64,000 nucleotides of DNA from Pantoea rodasii (GTDB lineage: Bacteria; Pseudomonadota; Gammaproteobacteria; Enterobacterales; Enterobacteriaceae): assembly GCF_002095465.1 (NCBI RefSeq), contig NZ_MLFP01000021.1, forward strand, positions 1 through 64,000. Reading direction: 5' to 3'. Position 1 is the stretch's first letter, and each line of letters starts with the position of its first letter. The notes beneath the pieces were generated by a model. It had not been told where the DNA came from, searched no databases, and saw only the letters and a list, made by a program, of their open reading frames with translations. Positions 37,461-45,398 of the stretch are shown piece after piece. Position numbers and translations under genes: made by a program.

Positions 37461-37665
37461 ATTTTTTGACCTTGCCGTTATCCATTTCTGCTTTAGCCAG
37501 TAAAATTTCGTTGATGAAGGAGAACGTCAGATCGGGATTATCCTCTGCGATGCGGCCAATCTTCGCCCAATGCTCAATTTGTTTTGGCACGCTGCGGCTC
37601 ATGGCTTCTGCATGTGTTCTCACATCTTCAACAAAATCATCGTCTAAGCGGACGCTGGTTGCCAT
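37429..37665 (-). CDS. ParD-like antitoxin
   Basis: A 78-residue protein starting at 37665 (MATSVRLDDDFVEDVRTHAE) with AGAGGT eight bases upstream. The N-terminal strand TSVRLDD followed by helices is the ribbon-helix-helix layout of ParD-like antitoxins, and SVPKQIEHWAKIGRIAEDNPDLTF is the family core. The basic tail KVKKYVRRKD may contact DNA or toxin. The antitoxin-first order and overlap with the RelE-like gene mark a type II toxin-antitoxin operon. Confidence 0.85.
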   Translation of the reverse strand: MATSVRLDDDFVEDVRTHAEAMSRSVPKQIEHWAKIGRIAEDNPDLTFSFINEILLAKAEMDNGKVKKYVRRKDRTGS

Positions 37666-37857
37666 ATTTAAACCTCTTGTTGTCGTCACCCGATACGTTG
37701 TTGTGAGGGGGGTTCCATCGATACGTCATTGCCAGACGTACAATAGATAAGATTGTGCGACATATTGTCGCGTTTAGCAACGAGTGATAGCGGCACGATT
37801 TATCCTGCCTCATTGACGAATGTGTATACTCACCCTTTTCGCTGTTCAGGAACCGCC

Positions 37858-38757
37858 ATGGATCGTCTCGATTGTGACCGTATGTTTGTTGCGGTGCTGG
37901 AAGTGGGCAGCTTTGCCGGGGCGGCGGAGCGTCTGGGCACCAGCAGCGGTCAGGCATCCAAGCTGGTTTCGAGGCTGGAGCAGGAACTCGGCGTGCAGCT
38001 GTTTAAACGCAGCACGCGTGCGTTATCACCCACCGAAGTGGGCCGCGCCTATTACGAGCGGGTGAAAACCCTGCTGGAAGCCTTCGACACGCTGGATGCC
38101 ACGGTGCGCGAAAATGCAACAACGCCGACAGGTCGATTAAAAATTAGCGCGCCCGGCACCTTTGGCACGGCGGTGCTGGCCAGCGTGTTAGTGGAATTTG
38201 CCCGTCACTATCCGCTGATTGAGCTGGATGTAAATTTCTCGGATCGCGCGGTGAACATTGTTGATGAAGGCTTTGATATGGCCATTCGCATCGGCAAGCT
38301 GGATGACAGCAGTTTGATTGCGCGCCGACTCGGCGATGTGCCCATCCGCGTGGCGGCATCGCCCGGCTATCTGCTGCAGCACAACACCCCGCAGCACTGG
38401 CGCGACCTGGCGACGCATCAATGTATTAGCGATACCAACTTCCGCGATCCGTGGCACTGGCCGTTTGTTACGCCGTGCGGCGACAGCGTTTCCATGCCGA
38501 TTCGCGGCCGCCTGTGTTTCTCCAATACCGAAGCCTGTTTACAAGCCGCCATCGCCGGACTGGGCATCGCACGTCTGCCCGGTTTTATCGCCGCACCCGC
38601 GTTGCAGCGCGGGGATATCGTCTCGTTGCTGGAAAATTTTTCCACGCCGCCGATGGGCCTGTTTGCGCTCTATCCCCCTGCCCGCCATCTGGCGCAGAAA
38701 ACCCGCCTGCTGATCGACTTCCTTGCCGACCATTTTCAGCAGCATCCGCCCGGCTAA
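37858..38757 (+). CDS. LysR-family regulator
   Basis: A 299-residue regulator (MDRLDCDRMFVAVLEVGSFAG). The winged helix includes AAERLGTSSGQASKLVSRLEQELGVQLF; the effector domain carries the typical DLAIRIG-like DMAIRIGKLDDSSLIARRLGD. An AGGA site precedes the ATG at 37858; the open frame back to 37753 is non-native. It lies 99 bp upstream of the YqjG-type gene on the same strand and may control it. Confidence 0.88.
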   Translation: MDRLDCDRMFVAVLEVGSFAGAAERLGTSSGQASKLVSRLEQELGVQLFKRSTRALSPTEVGRAYYERVKTLLEAFDTLDATVRENATTPTGRLKISAPGTFGTAVLASVLVEFARHYPLIELDVNFSDRAVNIVDEGFDMAIRIGKLDDSSLIARRLGDVPIRVAASPGYLLQHNTPQHWRDLATHQCISDTNFRDPWHWPFVTPCGDSVSMPIRGRLCFSNTEACLQAAIAGLGIARLPGFIAAPALQRGDIVSLLENFSTPPMGLFALYPPARHLAQKTRLLIDFLADHFQQHPPG

Positions 38758-38856
38758 TTCCTTCCAATTTGGAAGCAATGAAAGCCGTTTTGCCCGGATT
38801 ATCACCTAACCGGCAGCGCGGTATGCTCACTCCATCACCAGAGAGGAGTCGAGCAT

Positions 38857-39797
38857 ATGTTGGTAAACGGTAAGTGGAGCGCAGAGTGGCACCCGGTTCA
38901 GGCCACCGATAAACAGGGCGGATTTGTCCGTCAGACCTCCAGTTTTCGCCACTGGATTACCGCAGACGGCTCCAGCGAATTTTCCGCCGAGCCGGATCGC
39001 TATCATCTTTATGTGGCGCTGATTTGCCCGTGGGCCTCACGCACGCTGGTCGCACGCAGCCTGAAAGGGCTGGAAAAAGTGATCAGCGTATCGGTGGTGG
39101 AACCGCAACTGGGTGCGCAAGGCTGGCACTTCGGTGACTATCCTGGCTCCGATCGTGACTGGCTCAACAAAGCCGAGTATATCCACGAAATCTATACCCG
39201 TGCTGATGCCGACTTTACCGGCCGCGCGACTGTGCCGGTGCTGTGGGATAAAAAACCCAGACCATAGTGAACAATGAGTCAGCTGACATCCTGCGCATGC
39301 TCAACAGCGGTTTTGGCGATCTGGCGGACAACAGCCTTGATCTTTACCCTGAGGATCTGCGCGCTGAGATCGACGCGATCAACGAATCGATCTATCCGCG
39401 TCTCAATAACGGCGTGTATCGTACCGGTTTTGCCACTACGCAGGTCAGCTATCAGCAGGCGTTTAACGATGTGTTCAGTCAGCTGGACGAACTGGAACAA
39501 CGCCTGAAAGATGGCCGCACCTTCCTGCTGGGCGAGCGCCTGACCGAAGCCGACATTCGCTTGTTCGTGACGCTGGTGCGCTTTGACGTTGCCTATCATG
39601 GCCTGTTCAAATGTAACCTGCGCCGTCTGCGCGACTATCCGCTGCTCGATCGCTATCTGAAGAGTATGCTGGCGGTTTCCGGTGTGCGTCAGACAGTGAA
39701 TATCGACCATATCAAACAGGGCTACTATTCGATTAAGGCGCTTAACCCGAACGGCATTGTGCCGGTTGGCCCGGATATGGCGGATTACGGACTTTAA
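38857..39797 (+). pseudogene. yqjG: Glutathionyl-hydroquinone reductase (YqjG-like), one missing base
   Basis: Xi-class glutathione transferase that reduces glutathionyl-hydroquinones. The catalytic Cys is in LICPWASRTLVARSLKGLE. The thioredoxin-fold part ends at LWDKK and the helical part (NNESADILRMLNSGFGDLAD, ADIRLFVTLVRFD) lies in the next frame. Adding an A to the A-run at 39250-39255 gives VLWDKKTQTIVNNESADI and 313 residues, normal for the family. A GAGAGGAG site precedes the ATG. Confidence 0.86.
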
Positions 39798-39808
39798 GGA
39801 GCGGTACG

Positions 39809-40413
39809 ATGGCAAAAGCGTTAGTGATTTTTTACACGGTGTGGGCAGCAATGGCGACGATCTGGCAGGACTTGGCCAGCACTGGGCCAGCCTGCTGCCG
39901 GATGTGGCTTTTGCCTCGCCGAATGCGCCCTATCCGTTTGAACATGCGATGGGCTATCAGTGGTTTAGCCTGACGGGCATTACCCCTGAAAATCGTCCAG
40001 CGCGAGTGCGTGAAGCCCGTGCGGCGTTCGATGAGACACTGCAACAGTTGATGGCGCAGCACGGCATGGCGGACGCGTGGGATAAAGTGATTCTGGTGGG
40101 CTTTTCTCAGGGTTCGATCATGGCGCTGGATGCACTGGCACAGGGTCGCCATCCGCTGGCAGGCGTGGTGGCGTTTTCCGGACGCTTGTCGTTTGACGGC
40201 GCATTAACGCCTAAAGCGCATATTCCAGCCCTGCTGATTCACGGCAAAGCGGATGGGGTGATCCCGTACAGCGAGAGTGAATCCGCCGCGCAGCGCCTGC
40301 AAGCCGCGGGCGTGACGGTGGAAGCGCGCTTTGAGGCAGCCACCGGCCATACCATCTCTTCACAGGGTGCGATGCAGGCGGCGACGTTCATTGCCCAGTG
40401 TTTGCAGGACTAA
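39809..40413 (+). pseudogene. Carboxylesterase (phospholipase/YpfH-like alpha/beta hydrolase), one missing base
   Basis: ATG 39809, preceded by AAGGAG, encodes MAKALVIF. Adding one T to the T-run at 39828-39833 then gives LHGVGSNGDDLAGLGQHW and a 201-residue serine hydrolase. The nucleophile is in VGFSQGSIMAL, and Asp in HGKADGVIPY and His in ATGHTIS complete the triad. An apparent start at 39757 in another frame is an artefact of the lesion. It lies 11 bp after the yqjG-like gene, probably the same operon. Confidence 0.83.
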
Positions 40414-41207
40414 GGCCAGTAGCGGTTTAGTGCGTGCCAGGCTTTCTGCGCGGCCACTTCCGGCGGCTGCGCTTTTAGCTCATCGTTAAACACTTCAATG
40501 CCGACCGGACCGCGATAGCCACCGCTTTTCAACTTATCGACAAAGCGCTCGACTTCGATAATACCGTCACCGGGCAGTAACCGCTGGTGACGCGCAAAAT
40601 CGCTCAGCGCGCCCTTCTCCTGCGGTGGCATCTCCGCCATATCACACAACTGCACTTCGTAAATACGCTCGGCAGGAATGCCATCCAGCTGCGACGCATC
40701 GCCGCCCAAGGCACAGATGTGGAACAGATCGACCACCAATCCGATATTCGGCTGATCCAGTCGCTGCAATCGTTCCCACGCCAGCGGCAGGGTGTTATCG
40801 ACGCTGCACCACGCCATCGGTTCATACATGATGCGCATGTTGTAGCGCGCCGCCTCGGAGGCCATCCAGCGTAAGTCTTCATCAATACGTTCTGCCACGC
40901 AATCTTCGCGCGTGGTGGCGGGCGCCTGAATGGTATTGCAACCGATGGTCTGAGCGATGTGGATGAACTGCCGCAGCTCTTCGCGTTTCTGCAGGCGTTC
41001 GCGATCTGGCGTACCGGTAAAATCACGCAGCACCTGCAAGTTGGTAAAGCCGATATTTAATTGTTGGGCCAGCTGCGGTGTGCTGGCCTCCACATCTTCC
41101 CGCCAGATTTCCACCTGATCGAACCCTGCGGCGCGCGCAGCACGCAGTTTTTGCTCAGGTTCACCGTTTAACAACACCAGGTTAAGGAATGTGGGATTAC
41201 TTCGCAT
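40410..41207 (-). CDS. Sugar-phosphate isomerase/epimerase-like TIM-barrel protein
   Basis: A 265-residue protein of the AP-endonuclease-2/xylose-isomerase-like TIM-barrel family. Metal-binding Glu and Asp candidates are in MYEPMAWC, VVDLFH and GIEVFNDE. IolE/IolH, hydroxypyruvate isomerase and similar enzymes belong here; which reaction this one performs is unknown. The ATG at 41207 has AAGGAG eight bases upstream. It is monocistronic and convergent with the esterase (four-base overlap). Confidence 0.8.
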   Translation of the reverse strand: MRSNPTFLNLVLLNGEPEQKLRAARAAGFDQVEIWREDVEASTPQLAQQLNIGFTNLQVLRDFTGTPDRERLQKREELRQFIHIAQTIGCNTIQAPATTREDCVAERIDEDLRWMASEAARYNMRIMYEPMAWCSVDNTLPLAWERLQRLDQPNIGLVVDLFHICALGGDASQLDGIPAERIYEVQLCDMAEMPPQEKGALSDFARHQRLLPGDGIIEVERFVDKLKSGGYRGPVGIEVFNDELKAQPPEVAAQKAWHALNRYWP

Positions 41208-41303
41208 CAACGGGCTCCTTAAGCGTCCGGATAAATCGGTGACAGATTCTGTCCGTCACGCGCACAGAATCCCGACCAGTATCTACCTCTTAGGAGTTAT
41301 TTC

Positions 41304-41325
41304 AAGCCCGTGATGCAGCGGGCTT
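41304..41325 (-). terminator. Hairpin immediately after crcB
   Basis: AAGCCCG (41304-41310) and CGGGCTT (41319-41325) form a 7-bp stem touching the crcB stop codon. On the minus strand it is followed by GAAAT, and on the plus strand by TTTATCC, so termination in either direction is possible. Confidence 0.55.
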
Positions 41326-41703
41326 TTATCCCAGAAGGTTCACTACTGCAAAACCGGCGAAGGTCATCAGCAGTGAGCCAATCACATGCACCATCACGCT
41401 CGACATCGCCCAGAGGTATTTACCGGTTTGCAGCAAACCGACAATTTCCGCTGAAAAGGTGGAGAAGGTCGTCAAGCCGCCGCATAAACCGGTGACGATC
41501 AGCAGTTTCCAGAAAGGGTCGATATGGGGATTGCGCACAAAGAAGGCCAGCGCTGCACCGATGATAAAACCGCCGACCAGATTCACCATTAAAGTGCCCG
41601 GTGGCAGATTGGGAAACAGCGCGTTGAAACGAAGGGAGATAAGCCAGCGCAGCGAGCAGCCGACAGCCCCGCCCAGCACCACTGCCAATAACGACTTCAC
41701 CAT
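41326..41703 (-). CDS. crcB: Fluoride exporter CrcB (Fluc)
   Basis: A 125-residue, four-helix membrane protein that forms a dimeric fluoride channel. GCSLRWLIS, the asparagine in GTLMVNLVGGF, and the GGLTTFSTFS motif lining the fluoride pathway are all present. The ATG at 41703 is chosen; the frame upstream to 41766 runs into the terminator of the leader. Expression is controlled by the fluoride riboswitch directly upstream. Confidence 0.95.
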   Translation of the reverse strand: MVKSLLAVVLGGAVGCSLRWLISLRFNALFPNLPPGTLMVNLVGGFIIGAALAFFVRNPHIDPFWKLLIVTGLCGGLTTFSTFSAEIVGLLQTGKYLWAMSSVMVHVIGSLLMTFAGFAVVNLLG

Positions 41704-41751
41704 AATTTGGAGCTCCTGAATTGCGTTACGCGCAGGGCCGCGGCAGGACAG

Positions 41752-41806
41752 AAAAACGCCTGACACACCGCCGTCTCCCGCGCAGGGATAAGAGTGTTGT
41801 CAGGCG
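41752..41806 (-). terminator. Expression-platform terminator of the crcB leader
   Basis: On the minus strand CGCCTGACA (41806-41798) pairs with TGTCAGGCG (41765-41757), followed by TTTTT (41756-41752). The 5' arm overlaps the 3' end of the riboswitch aptamer, so ligand binding and terminator formation should exclude each other. Confidence 0.85.
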
Positions 41807-41862
41807 TCATCAGCCGTCTGTTGCCAGAACGGCGGTTGGGGAAGGTGGCACGCCATCACCTT
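41801..41862 (-). promoter_or_regulatory. Fluoride riboswitch (crcB motif)
   Basis: Minus-strand leader of crcB. GGTGATGG starts the aptamer at about 41860, CCACC closes the first stem, AACCGCC is the conserved pseudoknot strand, and GGCTGATGACGCCT ends it. These match the crcB-motif consensus in order and spacing. With the downstream intrinsic terminator, fluoride should turn transcription on. Confidence 0.9.
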
Positions 41863-41910
41863 AGCGGCACGATAATACGCTGGCGCAGCGGGGGTGACAA
41901 TATCGGAGAG

Positions 41911-42081
41911 TTAACCCGTCGTGGCCTGGATAAGGTCTTTCAATAACTCTTCGCGCGTCATTCCCGTATTTGCCGCTTTATCTTTCTCTGAGAGAGCAAG
42001 TAAGGTGAGTAAAGCACAGCGTTCTTGATAACGCTGGCCATGACCTGATGGCGCAATGAATATCAGCGATTTTATTATCAT
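41911..42081 (-). CDS. Hypothetical 56-residue protein
   Basis: An ATG at 42081 with a strong AGGAG site five bases upstream opens a 56-residue frame: a hydrophobic start MIIKSLIFIAPSG, a charged middle, and a predicted helical end MTREELLKDLIQATTG. It lies upstream of the crcB leader on the same strand, ending about 49 bp before the aptamer. I recognise no family. Good ribosome site and amphipathic helices favour a real gene. Confidence 0.55.
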   Translation of the reverse strand: MIIKSLIFIAPSGHGQRYQERCALLTLLALSEKDKAANTGMTREELLKDLIQATTG

Positions 42082-42171
42082 GCTTACTCCTGATTAATTT
42101 TCGCGTTTATAGCACATTCATCATCTTGATATTTTTGCTTCACTTCCATTTACACAAAATTGGAGATCCCG

Positions 42172-43218
42172 ATGCGTACCCTGATTTTTGACACTGATAT
42201 CGGCGTGGATGATGCCTTTGCGCTGGCGTATGCGGCGCGGACGCAGCGGTTGCTGGGGATTACCACGGTGTTTGGCAATGTGGCTGTCGGGCAGGCGGTG
42301 AAAAATGCCCGGCTGTTCTGCGAGAAGATGGGGATCGAAGCACCGGTGTATCGCGGCTGCTCGCGGCCACTGGCATTGGCGCCTTCTGCACCGGCCACGC
42401 TGCACGGCCGGGATGGATTAGGCGATGCGTTCGAGAACTCACACAGCGAAGAAGCCCCCAGCGCAGTGCAGTTCATTATTGATAGTGTACGCGCACAGCC
42501 GCATGCCATCACCATCGTGGCGATTGGGCCGCTAACCAATATCGCCAGCGCCATTAATCAGGCGCCGGATATCATTCCACTGGTGAAAGAGTTGGTGATC
42601 ATGGGTGGCGCATTTGGCACCGACGGCCATTCCGGCAACGTCTCGCCGTTTGCCGAGTTCAATATCTGGAAAGATCCGCATGCTGCCGATCAGGTGCTGG
42701 CCTCGGCGCTGCCAGTAGTCGTATTGCCGCTGGATGTGACGCACAAGGTGCTGATTACGGGCGATGAAGTGCGGCAGTTAAATCAGCCTGTACTCAGCGC
42801 GATATGCCGTCCGTATCTGGCGTACAGTCTGCAAAAGGAGGGGTTTGATGGCATGGCGCTGCACGACACGCTCACGCTCTCCTGGCTGGCGTTACCGCAG
42901 GCGTTTGAAGTCACCGAAGCGCCGGTGCGCGTGGTGACAGAAGGCATCAGCCGCGGTCAGACGGTACGACGCCTGAGCGCCCTCGCCTCACGTGAAGATC
43001 CGTTTGCCGGATTGCGCCCACAGCGCTTGAGCCTCGGCGTGGATGCCGAAGCGGTGCGGGAACATTTTTTGCCGCACTGCAGGCATGAGATTGGGAGTCG
43101 CCATGAATGGCGACGCTACGGGTTCCCTGTGTTCTGTCCGGTGCGCAGTGAGGCGCACCGACTACTGCGCGAAATGAATCACACCTTTAATCAGCTCACG
43201 ATTATTAATCACCTCTGA
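42172..43218 (+). CDS. Inosine/uridine-type nucleoside hydrolase with repeat-derived C-terminal tail
   Basis: Calcium-dependent N-ribohydrolase family. The signature DTDIGVDDAF is at 7-16 (Asp9, Asp13, Asp14), followed by IVAIGPLTNIA, VIMGGAFGTDGH, AEFNIWKDPHAA and DTLTLSWL. The catalytic core ends about residue 308 (LPHCRHEIG). The remaining ~40 residues are encoded by a REP pair (43097-43159) and beyond, so the protein is 348 residues instead of about 310, and the gene overlaps the convergent lgoD end by 57 bp. GGAGAT precedes the ATG at 42172. Confidence 0.85.
   Translation: MRTLIFDTDIGVDDAFALAYAARTQRLLGITTVFGNVAVGQAVKNARLFCEKMGIEAPVYRGCSRPLALAPSAPATLHGRDGLGDAFENSHSEEAPSAVQFIIDSVRAQPHAITIVAIGPLTNIASAINQAPDIIPLVKELVIMGGAFGTDGHSGNVSPFAEFNIWKDPHAADQVLASALPVVVLPLDVTHKVLITGDEVRQLNQPVLSAICRPYLAYSLQKEGFDGMALHDTLTLSWLALPQAFEVTEAPVRVVTEGISRGQTVRRLSALASREDPFAGLRPQRLSLGVDAEAVREHFLPHCRHEIGSRHEWRRYGFPVFCPVRSEAHRLLREMNHTFNQLTIINHL
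43097..43159. repeat. REP pair inside the 3' end of the nucleoside hydrolase gene
   Basis: GTCGCCATGAATGGCGAC followed by GCTAC (43097-43119) and GGTGCGCAGTGAGGCGCACC (43140-43159). The arms are perfect, and the cores ATGAAT and AGTGAG are variants of ATAAAT/ATTTAT. The order and arm types match the 33384-33434 pair. Confidence 0.8.
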
Positions 43219-44190
43219 CTCAAAGGTCTCCACCAGGGTGGAAAACGCGTAATGCCGATTGAGCATGATGTCGGCACGAAGCAGACCCGAAGCCATCAGT
43301 TCGCTCACTTTCGCGAAATCTTCGCGCGTGGCATTGCGACTGCCCATCAAGGTGGCTTCACGTTTGTGGAACTCGATATCCGGGATCACCAAATCCCCTT
43401 TGTGCAGTCCGACAAACACAATGGTGCCGCCATGGCGAATCAGCTTCACCGCACCGTTCATTGCGGCCGGGCTGCCGGTGGCATCAATCACTTTTGCCGC
43501 CAGACGCCCACTAAATTCCGCCCGCAGTGAGGCTTCGAAGTCCTCTGCCATCGGGTTAATGGTCGCGAGCCCGAGCTTTTCTGCGACATGCGCGCGTCGC
43601 GGTTCACTGGTGTCGGCGACCACAACCCGCGCACCTGCCGATGCCGCTATCGCCGCCACGCCAAGGCCAATCGGTCCAGCGCCGACCACCAGCACCTGCT
43701 CATCTGCTGCCACCGCCGCCCGACGTACCGCATGTGCACTGATCGCAAAAGGCTCGATCAGTGCCGCCGCTTCCGGCGCCACATCATCCACCGCCAGCAG
43801 GTTACTGGCGGGCACGCTGAGAAACTCGCAGAAACCGCCATCCTGATGCACGCCAATCACCGAAATAGTCTCGCAGCAGTTGGTTTTACCGCTCAGGCAG
43901 GCATCGCACTGCTGGCAAGCAACATAAGGAATCAGCGCCACGCGCTGCCCCACGTTGAAACCCGTTACCCGGCTGCCCAGCTCCACTACCTCACCACACA
44001 GCTCATGACCCAAAACGCGTGGATAGCTAAAGAACGGCTGATTACCCGCCCAGGCATGAATATCGGTGCCGCATATCCCGGCGGTAATTGGCTTAATCAC
44101 CACCTCCTGTGCGGCCGGTGTCGGTTTTTCACGCTGCTGCCACACCATATTGCGCGGTTCGGCAACCACCAGGGTTTTCATTGTTGTCAT
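43162..44190 (-). CDS. lgoD: L-galactonate-5-dehydrogenase (LgoD, YjjN-like)
   Basis: Zinc-dependent MDR dehydrogenase of 342 residues, oxidising L-galactonate to D-tagaturonate. GICGTDIHAWAGNQPFFSYP, VALIPYVACQQC and ISVIGVHQDGGF are shared with E. coli LgoD as I recall it, which supports an orthologue call. Catalytic Zn ligands (Cys in GICGTD, GHE) and the structural four-Cys loop are present, and the cofactor motif is VVGAGPIGLGVAAI. The ATG at 44190 has AGGAG eight bases upstream. It is divergent from lgoR. Confidence 0.9.
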   Translation of the reverse strand: MTTMKTLVVAEPRNMVWQQREKPTPAAQEVVIKPITAGICGTDIHAWAGNQPFFSYPRVLGHELCGEVVELGSRVTGFNVGQRVALIPYVACQQCDACLSGKTNCCETISVIGVHQDGGFCEFLSVPASNLLAVDDVAPEAAALIEPFAISAHAVRRAAVAADEQVLVVGAGPIGLGVAAIAASAGARVVVADTSEPRRAHVAEKLGLATINPMAEDFEASLRAEFSGRLAAKVIDATGSPAAMNGAVKLIRHGGTIVFVGLHKGDLVIPDIEFHKREATLMGSRNATREDFAKVSELMASGLLRADIMLNRHYAFSTLVETFESEVINNRELIKGVIHFAQ

Positions 44191-44324
44191 GGGATTCTCC
44201 TGTGCTGATGTCGCAGTTATGGCGAAAACCGGTCTTAACCGCCGTTTGCACATCCTGAAGTGTGAGGCAGGACAATTTTTTGGGCTTTGTGTGGTTTTTA
44301 ATGAATAAAAAACCGGAGAACCGC

Positions 44325-45226
44325 ATGAGCCGAAGCCTGAACCTGCGCCAGAACGTCATCAACCAAATGCTGGAAGGCATCGCCAAACGCCACATCCGCT
44401 CTCCGCTCCCGCCGCAGGCGCGCTGGCTGAAATGTTCAATATCAGCCGTACCACAGTGCGACATACCCTGCAGCATCTGCATCAACGTGGCGTGCTGGAA
44501 AAGGTGGATGAAACCTACGTGATCGTGCGCGATCCCAGCGAAGATGACGGATTTAGCGCCTTAGCGCCGCCGATTGATCAGCAGGCGCGACAGTTTGAAC
44601 AGACCTTCTTTAATTTGATTAACCAACGTCAGCTGATGCCTGGCGACAGCTTTAGCGAGTTACAGCTGGCGCAGCAGGTCAACGTGAGTCCGACGGTGGT
44701 ACGCGAATTTCTGCTGCGCTTTATGCGTTACGATCTGCTGGAGCCGGTTAAACGCGGGCAATGGCGTATGAAGAAGTTTGATCAGCCCTATGCTGAGAAC
44801 CTGTTCGAACTGCGTGAAATGCTGGAAACACATGCACTTACCCGCTTTCTCAACCTGCCCTCCAGTGATGAACGTTGGATTCAGGCGCGTGACCTGCTGG
44901 ATCGCCATCGTTCCATGCGTGACACCATTGCCAGCAACTATCGCCACTTTGCCGCGCTGGATAAAGAGATGCACACGCTGATTCTGTCGGCAGCTAACAA
45001 TCCGTTCTTCAATCAGTCACTGGAGATTATCTCCGTGATTTTTCATTCGCATTATCAATGGGATGAAACAGATTTGAAGCAGCGTAATATCGTGGCACTG
45101 GAGGAGCACATGGCTATCCTCACCGCGCTGATCAGCCGGCAGGATGTTGAAGCCTTATGCGCCTTGCATAATCATCTGGATACCGCTAAATCATCGATGA
45201 TCCGCTGCATCCGCCAATACAATTAA
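44325..45226 (+). pseudogene. lgoR: GntR-family regulator LgoR (YjjM-like), one missing base
   Basis: FadR-subfamily regulator. MSRSLNLRQNVINQMLEGIA and PLPPQA read from ATG 44325 (GGAG upstream); the frame then slips. Adding one G at about 44420 gives PPQAALAEMFNISRTTVRH, the helix-turn-helix, and a 300-residue protein whose FCD effector domain includes FELREMLETHAL. The text matches E. coli LgoR closely, including HYQWDETDLKQRNI. It is expected to control lgoD and lgoT. Confidence 0.88.
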
Positions 45227-45398
45227 AAACCGATTAAAAACCACAATTCTTAAGCGCCCGCACGAATCTGAAACATCCTCGCAACATCCCGATCGGTTTA
45301 CTTCTAGTCTCCAAAGCAATCCGTTGTGGCAGCACCGTTTCGCTGCCGCAGGACCCCAACCCTCGATAACGAAAAGACCCCAGACCTGGGAGGTTGCA

